Shown here: positions 13,413 through 25,013 of the stretch, piece by piece
How the letters are laid out: each line of letters begins with the position of its first letter
How positions within the stretch are numbered: position 1 is the first letter of the stretch
Assembly (NCBI GenBank): GCA_022836615.1
Contig: MU405237.1
Span: 248,001-312,000, forward strand
Length of the DNA: 64,000 nt
Direction: 5' to 3'
Source: Annulohypoxylon bovei var. microspora
Lineage: Eukaryota > Ascomycota > Sordariomycetes > Xylariales > Hypoxylaceae
Program-made: the position numbers and the translations under genes
The notes under the pieces: model-generated
Databases searched by the model: none
What the model was told of the DNA's origin: nothing
The model's input: only the letters and a program-made list of their open reading frames with translations

Positions 13413-14114
13413 ATGTCGCCAATGCTGCGATCGCTTCGCAGTGTTCTCGCAATCACCTCTACCAGTCAACGGGTACCCCCCACCCCTACCCTCTTACCGC
13501 GACGATTTCTCTCCGTCTCCGGATCCCTCCTCAAACACACCAATCTCCCACCACGCCCGAAGCCACCCCCGGAAGAGGAGATCGAGGAATCGTTCCTGAA
13601 AGGCAGCGGGCCCGGCGGTCAGAAAATCGTACGCTACCACCTCAGCAAGGCTCAAGGCTATCCCCAGCATTCTGTCTACCCACTCCCTTTCGCCCTTCGT
13701 TGAACCACCCAAAAATCAACGCCATAGGACGTAGAAAACAGAATAAAAGATTAACCCTCTTAGAACAAAACCTGTTCTGCAGTCCAACTCAAGCATCTCC
13801 CCACTGGCCTCGTGATTAAGTCCCAAGCCACGCGCTCGCGGAGCCAGAACCGCACCATAGCGCGGCAGCTGCTGGCCGACAAGCTCGACGCGCTCGCGCG
13901 CGGCGACCAGAGCCGCTCCGCCATTGTTGGCGAATTTAAGCGTAAGAAGAAGGCCAGCTCCGCCAAGAAGAGCCGGAGGAAATACCGGAAGCTCGAGGAC
14001 GATAAAGCTAGGGTTGCAGGAGAAGACGAGACCTTAGAGGAGGAAGATGAGGAAGAAGATGGAGGGTTCGAGGCACATTTGTCTGATAAAGAAGGACCAG
14101 AAGTCCGCAAGTAA
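13413..14114 (+). CDS. mitochondrial GGQ release-factor-like protein (MTRFR/C12orf65 type)
   Basis: Exons are 13413-13628 and 13764-14114 (intron 135 nt), giving 188 residues. The splice restores the RF-1 domain: LKGSGPGGQKI at about residues 62-72 joins NKTCSAVQLKHLPTGL in exon 2. GGQ (68-70) is the peptidyl-tRNA hydrolysis motif of class I release factors. The codon-recognition domain is absent, and the C-terminus is basic (FKRKKKASSAKKSRRKYRK) then acidic. This is the layout of the rescue factors ICT1 and C12orf65, which act on stalled mitochondrial ribosomes. The N-terminus (MSPMLRSLRSVLAI...) is Arg/Ser-rich and looks like a mitochondrial presequence. Met4 is an alternative start. The gene converges with actin. 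Confidence 0.88.
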
Positions 14115-14672
14115 ATCAAGGCAATATAAACTATTTATCCACATAAATATGAATACTCCCAGAGCACGTACCATAATTGTACATAAGAGACTTGGCATGC
14201 CAATCGAAAATTACAATCGGCTTTACACTATTTTAGCAGTAACAGATTTAAACCTCGGAAAATTAACATCGTCCCGGATCAGTATGTAGCAGGCTCTTAA
14301 GGGTTGTGGTTCACATTGTTCACACCAAGCTCATTACTCGAGAACGGAAAAACAGAAGTAGTATATGATCAACCTCGGCTGGAATTGTCTAATCCATCCC
14401 GTGCTTGATAGCCTCCTAAAAAGTAAAGCACCTCATATTCTCTTTTCTCTTGGAGTAATACAGCCCCAATCTCTCGACCACTATCAGAACCTTTTGTAGA
14501 TACGAGTCTCGACTGGGATACATTCGCAACGGTAGGAGCTGCGCAAAGCTCATGCTCCGGTTGGGAACATCGTGGGCTCGTGAGAAGTTATCGGGCATGT
14601 GGTGTTTAAGAAGCTGATTTGCCATTAGATACTATAATAACCATATACGGAGCAAGCCAGTCTAATAATACC
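14115..14672. other. convergent intergenic region (3' ends)
   Basis: This holds the 3' UTRs of the release-factor-like gene and actin. A 69-codon minus-strand frame at 14416-14625 starts just downstream of the actin stop, but it has no recognisable features and I do not call it. Confidence 0.6.
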
Positions 14673-16243
14673 TTAGAAGCACTTGCGGTGAACGATCGAG
14701 GGACCGCTCTCATCGTACTCCTGCTTGGAGATCCACATTTGCTGGAATGTAGACAAAGAAGCCAAAATGGAACCACCGATCCAGACGGAGTACTTTCGCT
14801 CAGGGGGAGCAATAATCTTGACCTTCATGGAAGACGGGGCCAGAGCGGTGATCTCCTTCTGCATACGGTCCGAGAGACCAGGGTACATAGTGGTACCACC
14901 AGACTAGATATCATGTCAGCGCCTAGTTCGAGGATTAAAATGGAACATAAAATACATACCATGACAATGTTTCCGTATAGATCCTTTCGGACATCGACAT
15001 CACACTTCATGATAGAGTTGAAAGTGGTGACGTGGATGCCACCGCTCTCAAGACCCAACACAGAAGGCTGGAACAGAGCCTCGGGGGCACGGAATCGCTC
15101 ATTGCCAATAGTAATGACCTGACCGTCGGGAAGCTCGTAGGACTTCTCCAAGCTGGAGCTCTGGGCAGCAGTCTGGATCTCCTGCTCGAAGTCAAGAGCG
15201 ACGTAGCACAGCTTCTCCTTGATGTCTCGCACGATTTCTCGTTCGGCGGTGGTAGAGAAGGTGTATCCACGCTCAGCAAGGATCTTCATGAGGTAGTCGG
15301 TCAAGTCACGACCAGCCATATCGACACGGGCAATGGCGTGAGGAAGGGCGAAACCTTCGTAGATAGGAACAACGTGGGTAACACCATCACCGGAGTCTAG
15401 CACGATACCGGTGGTACGACCGGAAGCGTACAGAGAAAGGACGGCCTGGATGGAGACGTAGAAAGCGGGGGCGTTGAAGGTTTCGAAGACGATCTGGGTC
15501 ATCTTCTCACGATTGGACTTGGGGTTGATAGGAGCCTCAGTGAGCAAGACGGGGTGCTCCTCAGGAGCCACACGCAGCTCATTGTAAAAGGTGTGATGCC
15601 AGATCTTCTCCATGTCATCCCAGTTGGTGACAACACCGTGCTCGATGGGGTATCGCAGCGTTAGGATACCACGCTTCGACTGTGCTTCGTCACCGACATA
15701 GGAGTCCTTCTGACCCATACCAATCATGATACTGGTACATAGTTAGATATCGCTGCGCGAACACATTACAGGTGATCAGGGTCGACTACTCACCCATGAT
15801 GACGGGGACGGCCGACAATGGACGCTGTATTTACGTTAGCAAAGCGGATCCGAGGTTGAGGCCGCCATGAGGCTCAAGCGGGGGCGGTCGTTGGGCGAGG
15901 ACAGAACTTACGGAAAACAGCTCGGGGAGCATCATCACCGGCGAAACCGGCTTTGCACATACCCGAACTAGGCTCGAGTCAGCTGAAGTGTTCTTCTAAT
16001 ATTATGCAGCCTGATATTGAAACCGCGGAATCTGGGTCGTGTTTGGATCCAAGACCCCCACGACCGATGCGCGCTGCAGGATGCGGTGAGACGAGACTTA
16101 ATCTTACCCATTGTCGATAACGAGGGCAGCAACTTCCTCTGTAGATAGGATACGTGTTAGCTATTGTACACTCGTTGAAGCTTCAAATGAAGACAGTCAA
16201 ATTCCAGAAGAGGGGAGAGGTTGACATATGACATACCTTCCAT
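14673..16243 (-). CDS. act1: actin
   Basis: Six exons: 16243-16237, 16138-16108, 15967-15912, 15824-15794, 15731-14960 and 14903-14673. Spliced, they give exactly 375 residues, the invariant actin length, starting [20 protein letters not shown] and ending VHRKCF. All five introns are canonical GT-AG. The first coding exon is only 7 nt (ATGGAAG), and the next three are 31, 56 and 31 nt. The signature ATP-binding and subdomain motifs are present, such as DSGDGVTH, GFALPHAI and WIGGSILASL. A 5' cluster of introns is usual in filamentous fungal actin genes. The gene is divergent from FES1, 2.1 kb away. Confidence 0.98.
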
Positions 16244-18386
16244 TGTGATGGATTACGTAGGTTAGGTATCGAAAGATTAATAAAAGAAGAGAATGAGGTC
16301 GTTACTGTAAAGCCCACGCGATTCCCAGATCGTGAGAGCAAAGGTGGTGGTGTTTTGTCGAAGCCTGTTATGGACAAAAGACAACGAGGAAAGGAGTTGT
16401 TTGTTAGGTGGAAGTTGATTTTAAGGTAGAAGAGTCGGACAGTTAATTGCTTCTGGGGCGAGAGTGTGGGAGAAAAGGGAGGAACGAAGCTGGTTTGATG
16501 CACCGATCCCACAGTTCGATGGGAAGAACTTGTGGGCCGAACAAAAAAGAGGCGGGGCAATGGCCAAGTACAAAATACGTACGCCTATCAGAGATGGCAT
16601 AAGTCGACAAGTACCGAAGTACCTTCTCTTTTTACAAGGGGGAAAGGGGCAGGAAATGGCAGGAATGGCCTCTGCGCACACAAATATTAGGTACCTAATC
16701 AGCTAACTCACTACCCTTATTAAACATTAACAGCACACCTATCACTCACCGCCGTCACAAAGCAGAAATTGTTAAGATGAGTTGGTGAATCCTTTGATTA
16801 GTGCTGAATTAGGCAATCGAATTCAGAATCCCATCTTTGACATCTTAGGTATTGTTTAGTATTAGCATACTGACGAAGGCACCGAGATAATTCTCTAGCT
16901 TTAGCATACGTACAACAATACGACCTGTCTTATCTCGATATTGAGGTGCCTAGAATCCTGAGGTCGACTTCTCGCCAAGACTACCGAGCAATCAACCTAA
17001 CCCACATCACCATGCTTGGGCAGTCAGGGGTTCTTTCGACAGAGTACGACTTAGTCGTCTTAATAAAGACCCCGAGCTGCCCGAGTACCGATGGATTTCT
17101 TTCACACATAAGCAGCTCATGATGTATACCTTTTTGTGGCTTAGCAAATACACCTGGATATACAGTAAGGGGATACAGTTACGTAGAGTAGGTAGGTAAG
17201 AAAACATCTTAAGAAAACATCTTATTCCCCATACCTAGTTATCACTATTGGTCGGCGCCAAGCAGGCATCGCCTATCCGGGTCAAACATGTCAATCTCAC
17301 GGGGCGAGCGGGTTGCGTAATGCAGGGGCAAAGCAACTTGTGCTATGCTACCTCTACTCTGACACGACTTTCGTTCAATAAAATCAAGCGTCTACAACAG
17401 TCACTCCGATGATTATACGAGTCTGACGTAACATGCTATATACTATATAACAGGTTGTCTTCAACTCACTCACTAGGCAAGTTATTAGATACTCACGAGA
17501 CTGAAAAAAGATAAGAGAAAAAAGAAGAAAATTTGAAGGGGTAAAAAGTTTTAATGATAAGTAGCTGGCCACCCCGAGTATGGTATCATTTGATTTGATA
17601 TCGTAACATGGCGATTTCAACAAATTTTACATATTATTATCTGAAGCCAGGGTTTGTTAGCGGTCAAGAAACGAAGGCGGGGTGAGGGGCATCTGCAGCG
17701 GGGCATCGCGCTCAATCCCTGTGGCTAAGTAATAATTAAAACGGCATCTTGAGGCTTGTGACATGTATACCGGCTAGGTGCTAATTACCTAGATAAATTT
17801 CAAAAAATTACACTTACATCCATACGCTCACAAAAGATGCTCATAATAATCGTTAATATTTACTAATATAATAAAGATACTTAGAGTATTAAGTTGAATA
17901 AAATCTATTGTTCAAATCTTATCTTAATCTGATTGGTGATTATTTTCTATCCTCTCCACTTTTTCGGCTTATCGACCCTATCCTTGTGAAGCTTCGCGAA
18001 TCTTGGAGATCTCTAAAGAAGCTTTCATGGGCTATGTAGGCAGGTACTCAGCCAAACCTTTTTAACAACTTAACGAACAAACCCAAGACAACAATCATTG
18101 CTATTTTGACATTTACCCCAAGATATCGTGCAGCCGTCCTTAGAAACCATCACTAAACCCTACCTTAATTTTCAAATTTTCATTCTAAATCGACAAGAAA
18201 AAAAAACTCGATCGATCACTTGAATCACTTGATACCCTGTCCCAAACGACGTAATCTACCGAACTTCGACACCTTCCTTGCATATTCCTAGCAAGAGCAA
18301 AAGTCGACAACAGGGAAACACCAACTTCACACCGGGCGCTTAAACAACACTCACCGAGGGTTAGAATACCGCAAGACATCGCAAAA
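16244..18386. other. divergent intergenic region, actin / FES1
   Basis: 2.1 kb without a gene I can support. It must include the strong actin promoter on its left side and the FES1 promoter and A/C-rich 5' leader on its right (about 18060-18386). 17800-17950 is locally AT-rich. No specific factor site is claimed. Confidence 0.6.
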
Positions 18387-19097
18387 ATGGCCGGAATGGA
18401 CAAGAACCTCAACGAGCTGCTAAAATGGAGCATCGAGAACTCCGTGCCCAGCGACGCCTCGGCGCCCGGCCCGAAGTCGTCGCTCACCCCCGAGGTCCTA
18501 GCCGCGATCATGGGCGGGCCGTCGGACGCGGAGCTGATGCAGGCGGCGATGGCCAACATCACGTCGACGGACCCGGAGATAACGCTCGAGTCGAAGCTGA
18601 TCGCCTTCGACAACCTAGAGCAGCTGGTGGAGTCGCTCGACAACGCCAACATCCTGTCGAACCTCGGGCTCTGGACGCCGCTGCTCGACCTGCTGGGTCA
18701 CGAGGAGCACCAGCTGCGGCTGATGGCCGCGTGGTGCGTCGGCACCGCCGTCCAGAACAACGCGCCGAGCCAGGAGCGCCTGGTCGCGCTCGGCGGCGTC
18801 GAGAGGCTCGTCGCCGTGGCGCTCGGCGAGCGCCTGCCTAAGGAGAAGAGCGCCGGCGACGGGGACGAAACTGCTGGGGAGGCGGTTGCTGCGACCGCGG
18901 CGGAGACGAAGGATGTGCGCCGCAAGGCTGTCTATGCGCTTAGCTCCGCGGTCAGGAATTACCAGCCTGCCTTGGACGTCGCCGCGAAGGAGTTGAGAAA
19001 ACGGGGCGAGGACGTCCAGGAGGGTATGGATGCGACGGACATGGATGCGGTGGACGAGTTGATGAACGGTTTAAGGAACAAGGCTATAAACGCATAG
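18387..19097 (+). CDS. fes1: Hsp70 nucleotide exchange factor Fes1 (HspBP1 family)
   Basis: Single exon, 236 residues. The N-terminus (MDKNLNELLKWSIENS) is the characteristic Fes1 opening. It is followed by an Ala/Pro-rich segment and armadillo-like helices (KLIAFDNLEQLVESLDNANI; LLGHEEHQLRLMAAWCVGTA; VRRKAVYALSSAVRNYQPAL). In the family this protein releases ADP from cytosolic Hsp70 (Ssa) and promotes degradation of misfolded proteins. The gene is notably GC-rich at third positions compared with its neighbours, which also creates long open frames in other phases. The length is a little above the roughly 210 residues usual in fungi. It converges with the uL5m gene 274 bp downstream. Confidence 0.95.
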   Translation: MAGMDKNLNELLKWSIENSVPSDASAPGPKSSLTPEVLAAIMGGPSDAELMQAAMANITSTDPEITLESKLIAFDNLEQLVESLDNANILSNLGLWTPLLDLLGHEEHQLRLMAAWCVGTAVQNNAPSQERLVALGGVERLVAVALGERLPKEKSAGDGDETAGEAVAATAAETKDVRRKAVYALSSAVRNYQPALDVAAKELRKRGEDVQEGMDATDMDAVDELMNGLRNKAINA

Positions 19098-19371
19098 ATG
19101 TTGATGATCGTGGGACATGGGGGGACAGGAGGGTAACATCATGGCATTATCGGCGTTGGTAGATACATCTGGTCACTAAAAAGGGAGATTTAGGCAGTTA
19201 CGATATACTCAGGGAATGTCACGGTTGCTAAATGATGAAATGGAAACTGCATCGTCTGATCGTTATGATTCGTGATGTCCCGTATTGTACAGCTGTATTA
19301 CAGTGCATTGCATCGTCTTCGTATGGTGGGATGATATATGTACATGCAGAAGATAGGAGCATTGGCGCTTC

Positions 19372-20630
19372 TCAATCTACTAGCTCGCCATCGAACGGGA
19401 TGCCTATACTCTTACAGAGTATCCTAGCGTGTCTATCTGACTTTGCCGTAGTTTCGAGGGTAACGTAGCAGCCGGAAATCATCTTAGACGGATATAGCTA
19501 ATACACGTGTTAGTAAATCATTAATCTTGTTGTCTGATTATCCCATCAACTTACAGAATAATTCGCCTCGACTTCTGGAAAGTACATCACATCTTGAGAT
19601 TCAAAACCCCAGCTAATGTTACCGGTGCTGTCGCCGGAGGAGCCTAGATTTTTTGTTAATGCCCGATCTCCTATTTTATTTTCTCAAATAGCCAAGGGAT
19701 ACAAACCTGCGACACCTTTCCAGTCCTTGATCTTGGGGAACACTATGTTGACCATCTTGTCTATTAATTCGTAGGCCTGATCTCCACGGACAGTAACCTT
19801 GACACCGGACCTATCGCCTTTCACAGCACCCCACTGGGAAACGCTTTGTTTTGTTTTCGTAATCTCGGGGCGGACGCCTGTGATAGTTTGCAGTACCGAA
19901 CGGCCCACGATGAGATGATCCGGATTCTTCTTTGCTTTTGGCATATACATGGATAAATGCACGGCCCTAATCTCGGGAATATTGCGCCAGGTGATGTTCT
20001 TCTCAATAGGAAAGAGAACGTCGCTGCCTCGCGGTCCACGTTTAGGTCGGTTCTTCATGTACGGCGACGAGTCATCCCATTCTCGTAATCGTATTCTTTC
20101 GGGTTGGTCGGGGGTTCCAGGAGGGATGTGCTGGTACGTCAAAGTCATAATATCGGAGGCGATTGCCGAGTGGAAGGTCTGCTTTAGTCGGGGAAGGTTG
20201 AACGGACCAGGAGAAAAGTCTCGAGCGACTGGATCTGAAGATGGCGGCGGTTGGACCGGGTGTAAAGGTCCTCGATAGAACTTTGGAGGGCGGTATCGAT
20301 ATCTAAACACCAAATGTTTATTAACATTTCCATCCTTTCCTTCTTTTCGATATACCCCCATGCTATGTATGGACCTCTTGCCTACCTCTCGTGCGGGAGC
20401 TCAAAATTTCTACGGCTTGCTCTCTTTCGTGGATCGGTAATACTAATGCTTTCCCTCTCGACAATTGGCGACGCCAGGCCGGAGTCGTGCTCAATGTCAG
20501 GTATCACCGGCGCAGGCGTAGCGGCTTCGGTCGATGCACATCGTTGAAATTTTGTTGCGCAGGGCTTCCAGCGTGATATGGTACCGAGAAGCTGATGGCT
20601 AGCCCTCGGCATTTCTCTAAGGGCCGCCAT
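19372..20630 (-). CDS. mrpl7: mitochondrial large-subunit ribosomal protein uL5m
   Basis: Exons are 20630-20386, 20302-19707, 19643-19555 and 19497-19372, giving 351 residues. All junctions keep frame. The core of exons 2-4 carries uL5 signatures: IREIxAVHLSM-type strand (IPEIRAVHLSMYMPK), LQTITGVRPEITKTKQSV, GDRSGVKVTVRGDQAYELID, then WGFQSQDVMYFPEVEANY and CYVTLETTAKSDRHARIL. The N-terminus from the chosen Met is Arg/Ser/Ala-rich with no acidic residues at first, consistent with mitochondrial import. An in-frame Met 13 codons upstream is possible. It acts in the central protuberance of the mitoribosome. The N-terminal extension of about 100 residues is typical of fungal forms. Confidence 0.93.
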
Positions 20631-21722
20631 GATGTGCTTGCGTATGCTGACACCAAGTCTCAAGCTCAATGGCTACTTCGCGCATTCAGTCTCGTAGGCC
20701 CTCAAGTGAAATTTCAATGTTCTATTGCACTGGGAAAGCTTTTCGGCCAATCTAATATCCGGTCTTTGCTACCATGTTACATGGATCCATAGATGGATCT
20801 AATCCTTGTTAGCCCTAGTTTTAATCTTGAAAATATATTCATATGATTGGTTGAGTTAATGCAGAACCTTGAAAGTATCAACCCCACGTTGTGCGATCTA
20901 TATTACGTAATCGCATGAATTCAAAGTGTTCAAAGCCATAATAATAGTAACTAATGGTTTAAGTATGTCGACAATGGCATTGATACCTATATGTATTTCG
21001 ATACTAGGTATTATAAGATGCAATCTAATACCTAGTTTGTTCCTACACCTTTGAATATGAATATCGGAGCTCATTGAACTGTATCTATCCGATATAGCCA
21101 ATCTACCTATTACCTACTGTACATACCTATGTATGCACGTATCCTTTCGCGTAACTATCAGTTTGATGGTTTGTTTAGGTGTAGATACACAACCGCCAAA
21201 GAATGTGTGTATCACATAAATCATCACCAACCCCATCTAGGTAGGTACCTAGGTAAGTTGCGTTTATTTCATAAACAGGAGATTCGGGATATCAACAATA
21301 CATACGCACCACCAACTTCGTGATGGCATGCCGATCACCTGACGAACCCCTCCATTGTAGGAACTAATAGGCCCGGATATGTGCCATGGCTACGGGTACT
21401 AGTTTATTCCTTTTTGGTAATCCATCATACTGAATCATCTGTACCAGTACGACAATCTGTAGCACGAGACCATGTAGAAATGCCAGACTTGCCGGATTAT
21501 AAATGTACATGTTACGTAGCATCCATGCGCAGGTACCTCCATAGACAGGTAAGAGTATCACGAGATATCTGGAAGTTGACAGCTGAGGCTGAAAACGCAT
21601 TATGTGTACATACATACATAGCTGCCTACCTACATAATACATATATTATCACCTGCAGGCTTCAACATTTCTCAGGTTACGTAACTAATTGCCCATACCA
21701 AAATCATCTGCCTTTTCGGCTA
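20631..21722. other. intergenic, left flank of transposon
   Basis: This contains the uL5m upstream region, then low-complexity sequence rich in ACCTA/TAGGT and ACATA units. No gene is seen. Its last two bases (TA at 21721-21722) form the left target-site duplication of the transposon. Confidence 0.6.
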
Positions 21723-21787
21723 CTAAGTTCAAGGGGGGAGTTTTCGAGGGGGGGGAGTATTCAAGAACCCCACTTTTGTGGGTAGAC
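21723..21787 (+). repeat. left terminal inverted repeat
   Basis: 65 bp starting CTAAGTTCAAGG and containing a run of eight G and CAAGAACCCCAC. It matches the reverse complement of 23589-23653 at 61 of 65 positions by eye. Confidence 0.92.
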
Positions 21788-23588
21788 ACTAAGCTGTTTA
21801 AGGTATAGCACGGTACATTTGGGATTGAGAGATAAATTATTAATTTCTAATTAGTCTAACTGGCTCAAATTGCCATTCTGAGCATAGATTCTGAAAATTA
21901 ACCAATTGGGTTTGCCTATTAGCCCTAGCTGGGTTTAGTGCCCTTACCATTTCCTCCTTAACGCGTATAATATCTTTAATTTAAATGAAATACCTATTCG
22001 GGTTTTTTTTAACCTTTTTACGCTTAATGCGCTTTAACTTAAACTCCTTTAATAAATGTTTACATTAATCCTCGGACCTAACCAATTAACATAAGCTTAC
22101 GTTAAAAGCTTTACCCATTTTTTTAAAAAAGCGTTGTTTAATTAAATCGTTTAAAAGTGATAAGTAAAGGTTTTTTATAACTTTAATAATGTTATACGAC
22201 TTTTTTAAAATAATTAATTAATTAATAGGCTTATTTTGCGGGGTTAATTGGGGTTTTTTAGTTAAATATAAAATAAAACGAAACCGGAGAATTTTATAAC
22301 GATTTATTAATTAAAAACCTACGTTAAGCCATACCGTAATAATATGGTTAAAGGTAAAAGTTAATAAACGTATTTTGCGATAAAAGTTTAAAAATTTAAA
22401 TTTTTTAATTAATGTGGTATAATTAAAATTAATTAATTGTTCTTTTATTTTAAATCGATAATAATGTTTTAATAAATTAAAAATACCCATGTTAAATGGC
22501 TAAAAAACATGGGTGGTGTGGGGCGGCAGGTAAAGCAGCTGGATTTTAGTTTAAAAACATTCCCATATAAACTTATTTAATTCGTGGCTTCCGTGGCCGT
22601 CAAAGATAAGCAGCCTCCTTTTAAAAGGATCCCTAAGCGTTATTCTAAGGATAAAAACCTCTTTCAACTAAAAAAGAGCGATTTCGTTATTAATCCATTT
22701 ATTTTCGGAAGATTTGAATTTCCATCCTTTAAAAAGGGATAAATTTTAATACTTTTCGAACCATTAAATTTATATGTTAGCCCCTTTAAAAATAATAATT
22801 AAATTTAAAACCTTGTTATTTATTAAAATGGTTTTTAATATAAATGTTTAAATACGTAATCCATTTTACCGGTAAAAGGTTTTTTTTTTTTTTATTTAAT
22901 TAATAATAAAATTATTATTATTATATTTTTTAAAAATTTTTATTTCGTTAAAATTATAATAATTTAATTTATTAATTTCTTAAATTTTAAATGCTTTTAA
23001 TTAATTAAAAAAATCATTAATTATTTTAAATATTATTATTTTAATTTTAATTAAATTAATTAAAATTAAATAAAACGTTTTAATTAATTTATATTAAATT
23101 AAAAATATAAAAACTTAATTTTTTTTAAAAAATCGATCGTTATTATTTTTATAAAGAATTTATATAATTAAAAATTTAATTTAATAATATTTTAACGTTA
23201 CATTTAATGCGTTTTAATTACATATTTATATAATTAAATTAATTTTTTAATTTTTAATTAAACGTTATTAAAAAATATAACCTTTTTTAATTAAATAATA
23301 ACTTTTAATTTAATTATAAAAAATAAAATATAAAATGCTTTAATTAAAAGTAACTTTATTAATAAAATTATTATTTTTAATTATAATTTTAATTATTTTT
23401 TTAAACGTTAATTAAATATAAATATTTTTATAAAATATAATATAAAAAAAAAACATTTTAATTAATTTAAAGTTATTTTAAAAAAAAAAAAAAAAAATAA
23501 AATTTAAAAAAAACTTTAAAAAGAAATACATCGAATATATATTAAAAAAAATGGCCCGTATGGCCGTCTCAGCATTTTATTGGTCGAG

Positions 23589-23653
23589 GTCTGCCCACAA
23601 AAGTGGGGTTCTTGAATACTCCCCCCCCTCGAAAACTCTCCCCTTAAACTTAA
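23589..23653 (-). repeat. right terminal inverted repeat
   Basis: Inverted partner of 21723-21787. Read on the minus strand it starts TTAAGTTTAAGG. The G-rich tract survived RIP-like mutation, as expected because it has few CpA or TpG dinucleotides. Confidence 0.92.
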
Positions 23654-23655
23654 TA

Positions 23656-25013
23656 GTCTACCTAAAGTAGACATCTGGGTATCGTATTCGCTCCCAGATC
23701 TCCATCTATGTACAGCCAACGAGGTTTCTTGTCAGCCGATGGGGTCAACTATACCTAGGTGCCTAGTACTATAGGCTGTTAGCTACATAATAAGAAAAAA
23801 GAAGAAGAAAAGAAGAAGAAGAAAGGGCGAGATCTCATTCGATCGCCCGCAGCAAGGTAAGGAAAGTCCAAGCATTCCCGTCTGCAGCGCTAGAGTCCTA
23901 CCAATAGAATTGGAGAACGGCCCTTCTAGACTTCTGCGTAGGGAAAGTAGGTTCCGCGTTTTCGAGGTACGGACCAGATTTAGTTTCCTTAGCTTCGCTC
24001 GTCCCGGGAAATATGCCAGGTGCTGCTCAAAGTTCTCACTGCACCCTCCTAAGAAAATATACAATACCTAGTACTTTTAAGTTACGAGATTTCCAGTGAG
24101 GTAATGATTAAAGTTGCACCAGTAACTTACAAATGTTATCTCTAAGAGATGTGACTTCATAATATGATGCAATAAATTTAGTCTATCGGTCTACCTACAT
24201 GGAAACGACGCCCGATTGTATTCCACTTTTTCTTTTCTCCGGGTCTCTGCCTTTCCACCGACTTACACAAGCTGCACAACCTAACAACCTCACCCAGCCT
24301 AGCTGCCTAGCTACTCGGATTCGAGAAACATCTCTCAAGGGATGCTTGACCGAAACCCGTGGTTGAAAAACTTACTATTTTTGCATCACGCGAATCGGAT
24401 TATATAAGAGAATCCTCAATAGGAATTCAAGCCGGTTTATCTTGGATCGCCTATTGTTCCTTTTTTGGAGACCCTTGACGCGAAACGCTCCCTCGGGCTT
24501 CCTCAACTCCCCGTTTGGTACTGTACAGCGCAGCGCAAACCAGTCCTAGCCCTAGCAGCTTAGCAACGCAAACTACAGTGCTTCAACTTCTAATCTAAAT
24601 TCTTGGCTGCTGCAAGCTCCCGCTGTCTCTCAAACGCCTTCTTCTGTCTATTCATTTGACAGACAAAATTGACACCATCGTTAATTTGAACTATGCGAGA
24701 TTCCCTTCCGTTTCACCATCACCTCCAGCCTTAACGTCACGTCTCTACGATCAGTCCTAGACTTTGGTCTAAGACGTCTCGACCTCAATCCTTGGTCTTG
24801 GCATCCCCGTCCATCTACGGTGACAGTTCTGAAGCATCGACTCTCCATTTCAGGAAGGGAAGAGGGAAGAGAAAGGGGAACAATTCATTTGACGTCACAT
24901 AGAGTACCTAGAATATGATCGAAAGCATGTTGTGTTGTTGCAAATCGTAAATTATCGACGATTCCCGCCTTTTATCCCACCCTCGAGCGTAGCCCCTCGG
25001 GCAATTTTCTACG
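23656..25013. other. intergenic, between transposon and ubiquitin hydrolase
   Basis: No gene supported. A polypurine AAG/GAA microsatellite lies at about 23793-23825. The right part, about 24220-25013, is C/T-rich and is likely the promoter and 5' leader of the downstream hydrolase. Confidence 0.55.

Larger units (their letters stand above)
21723..23653. mobile_element. RIP-degraded DNA transposon with 65-bp TIRs (Tc1/mariner-pogo, Fot1-like)
   Basis: The element is 1931 bp and bounded by near-perfect 65-bp terminal inverted repeats (21723-21787 and 23589-23653) and by TA on each outer side (21721-21722, 23654-23655). The arms differ at only four positions, all C/T or G/A transitions. The interior, especially 22800-23560, is almost pure A+T with no transposase frame left. 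TA duplication and about 1.9 kb are as known for Fot1/pogo-type elements in fungi. Assignment to Fot1 is inference from size and ends, since no transposase sequence survives. Residual C is mostly in CpG or CpC/CpT and CpA is scarce, as expected of repeat-induced point mutation. Confidence 0.85.

Noticed and set aside
14416..14625. 69-codon minus-strand frame just downstream of actin
   Set aside because: It lies in the expected actin 3' UTR, has no homologue that I know and no distinguishing composition.
18425..18841. Long plus-strand Arg/Ala-rich frame inside FES1
   Set aside because: Shadow caused by the GC-rich codons of FES1.
23516..23719. Frame with SLRGEFSRGGSIQEPHFCG, also seen at 21716-21785
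   Set aside because: It is the translated terminal inverted repeat of the transposon, not a gene.
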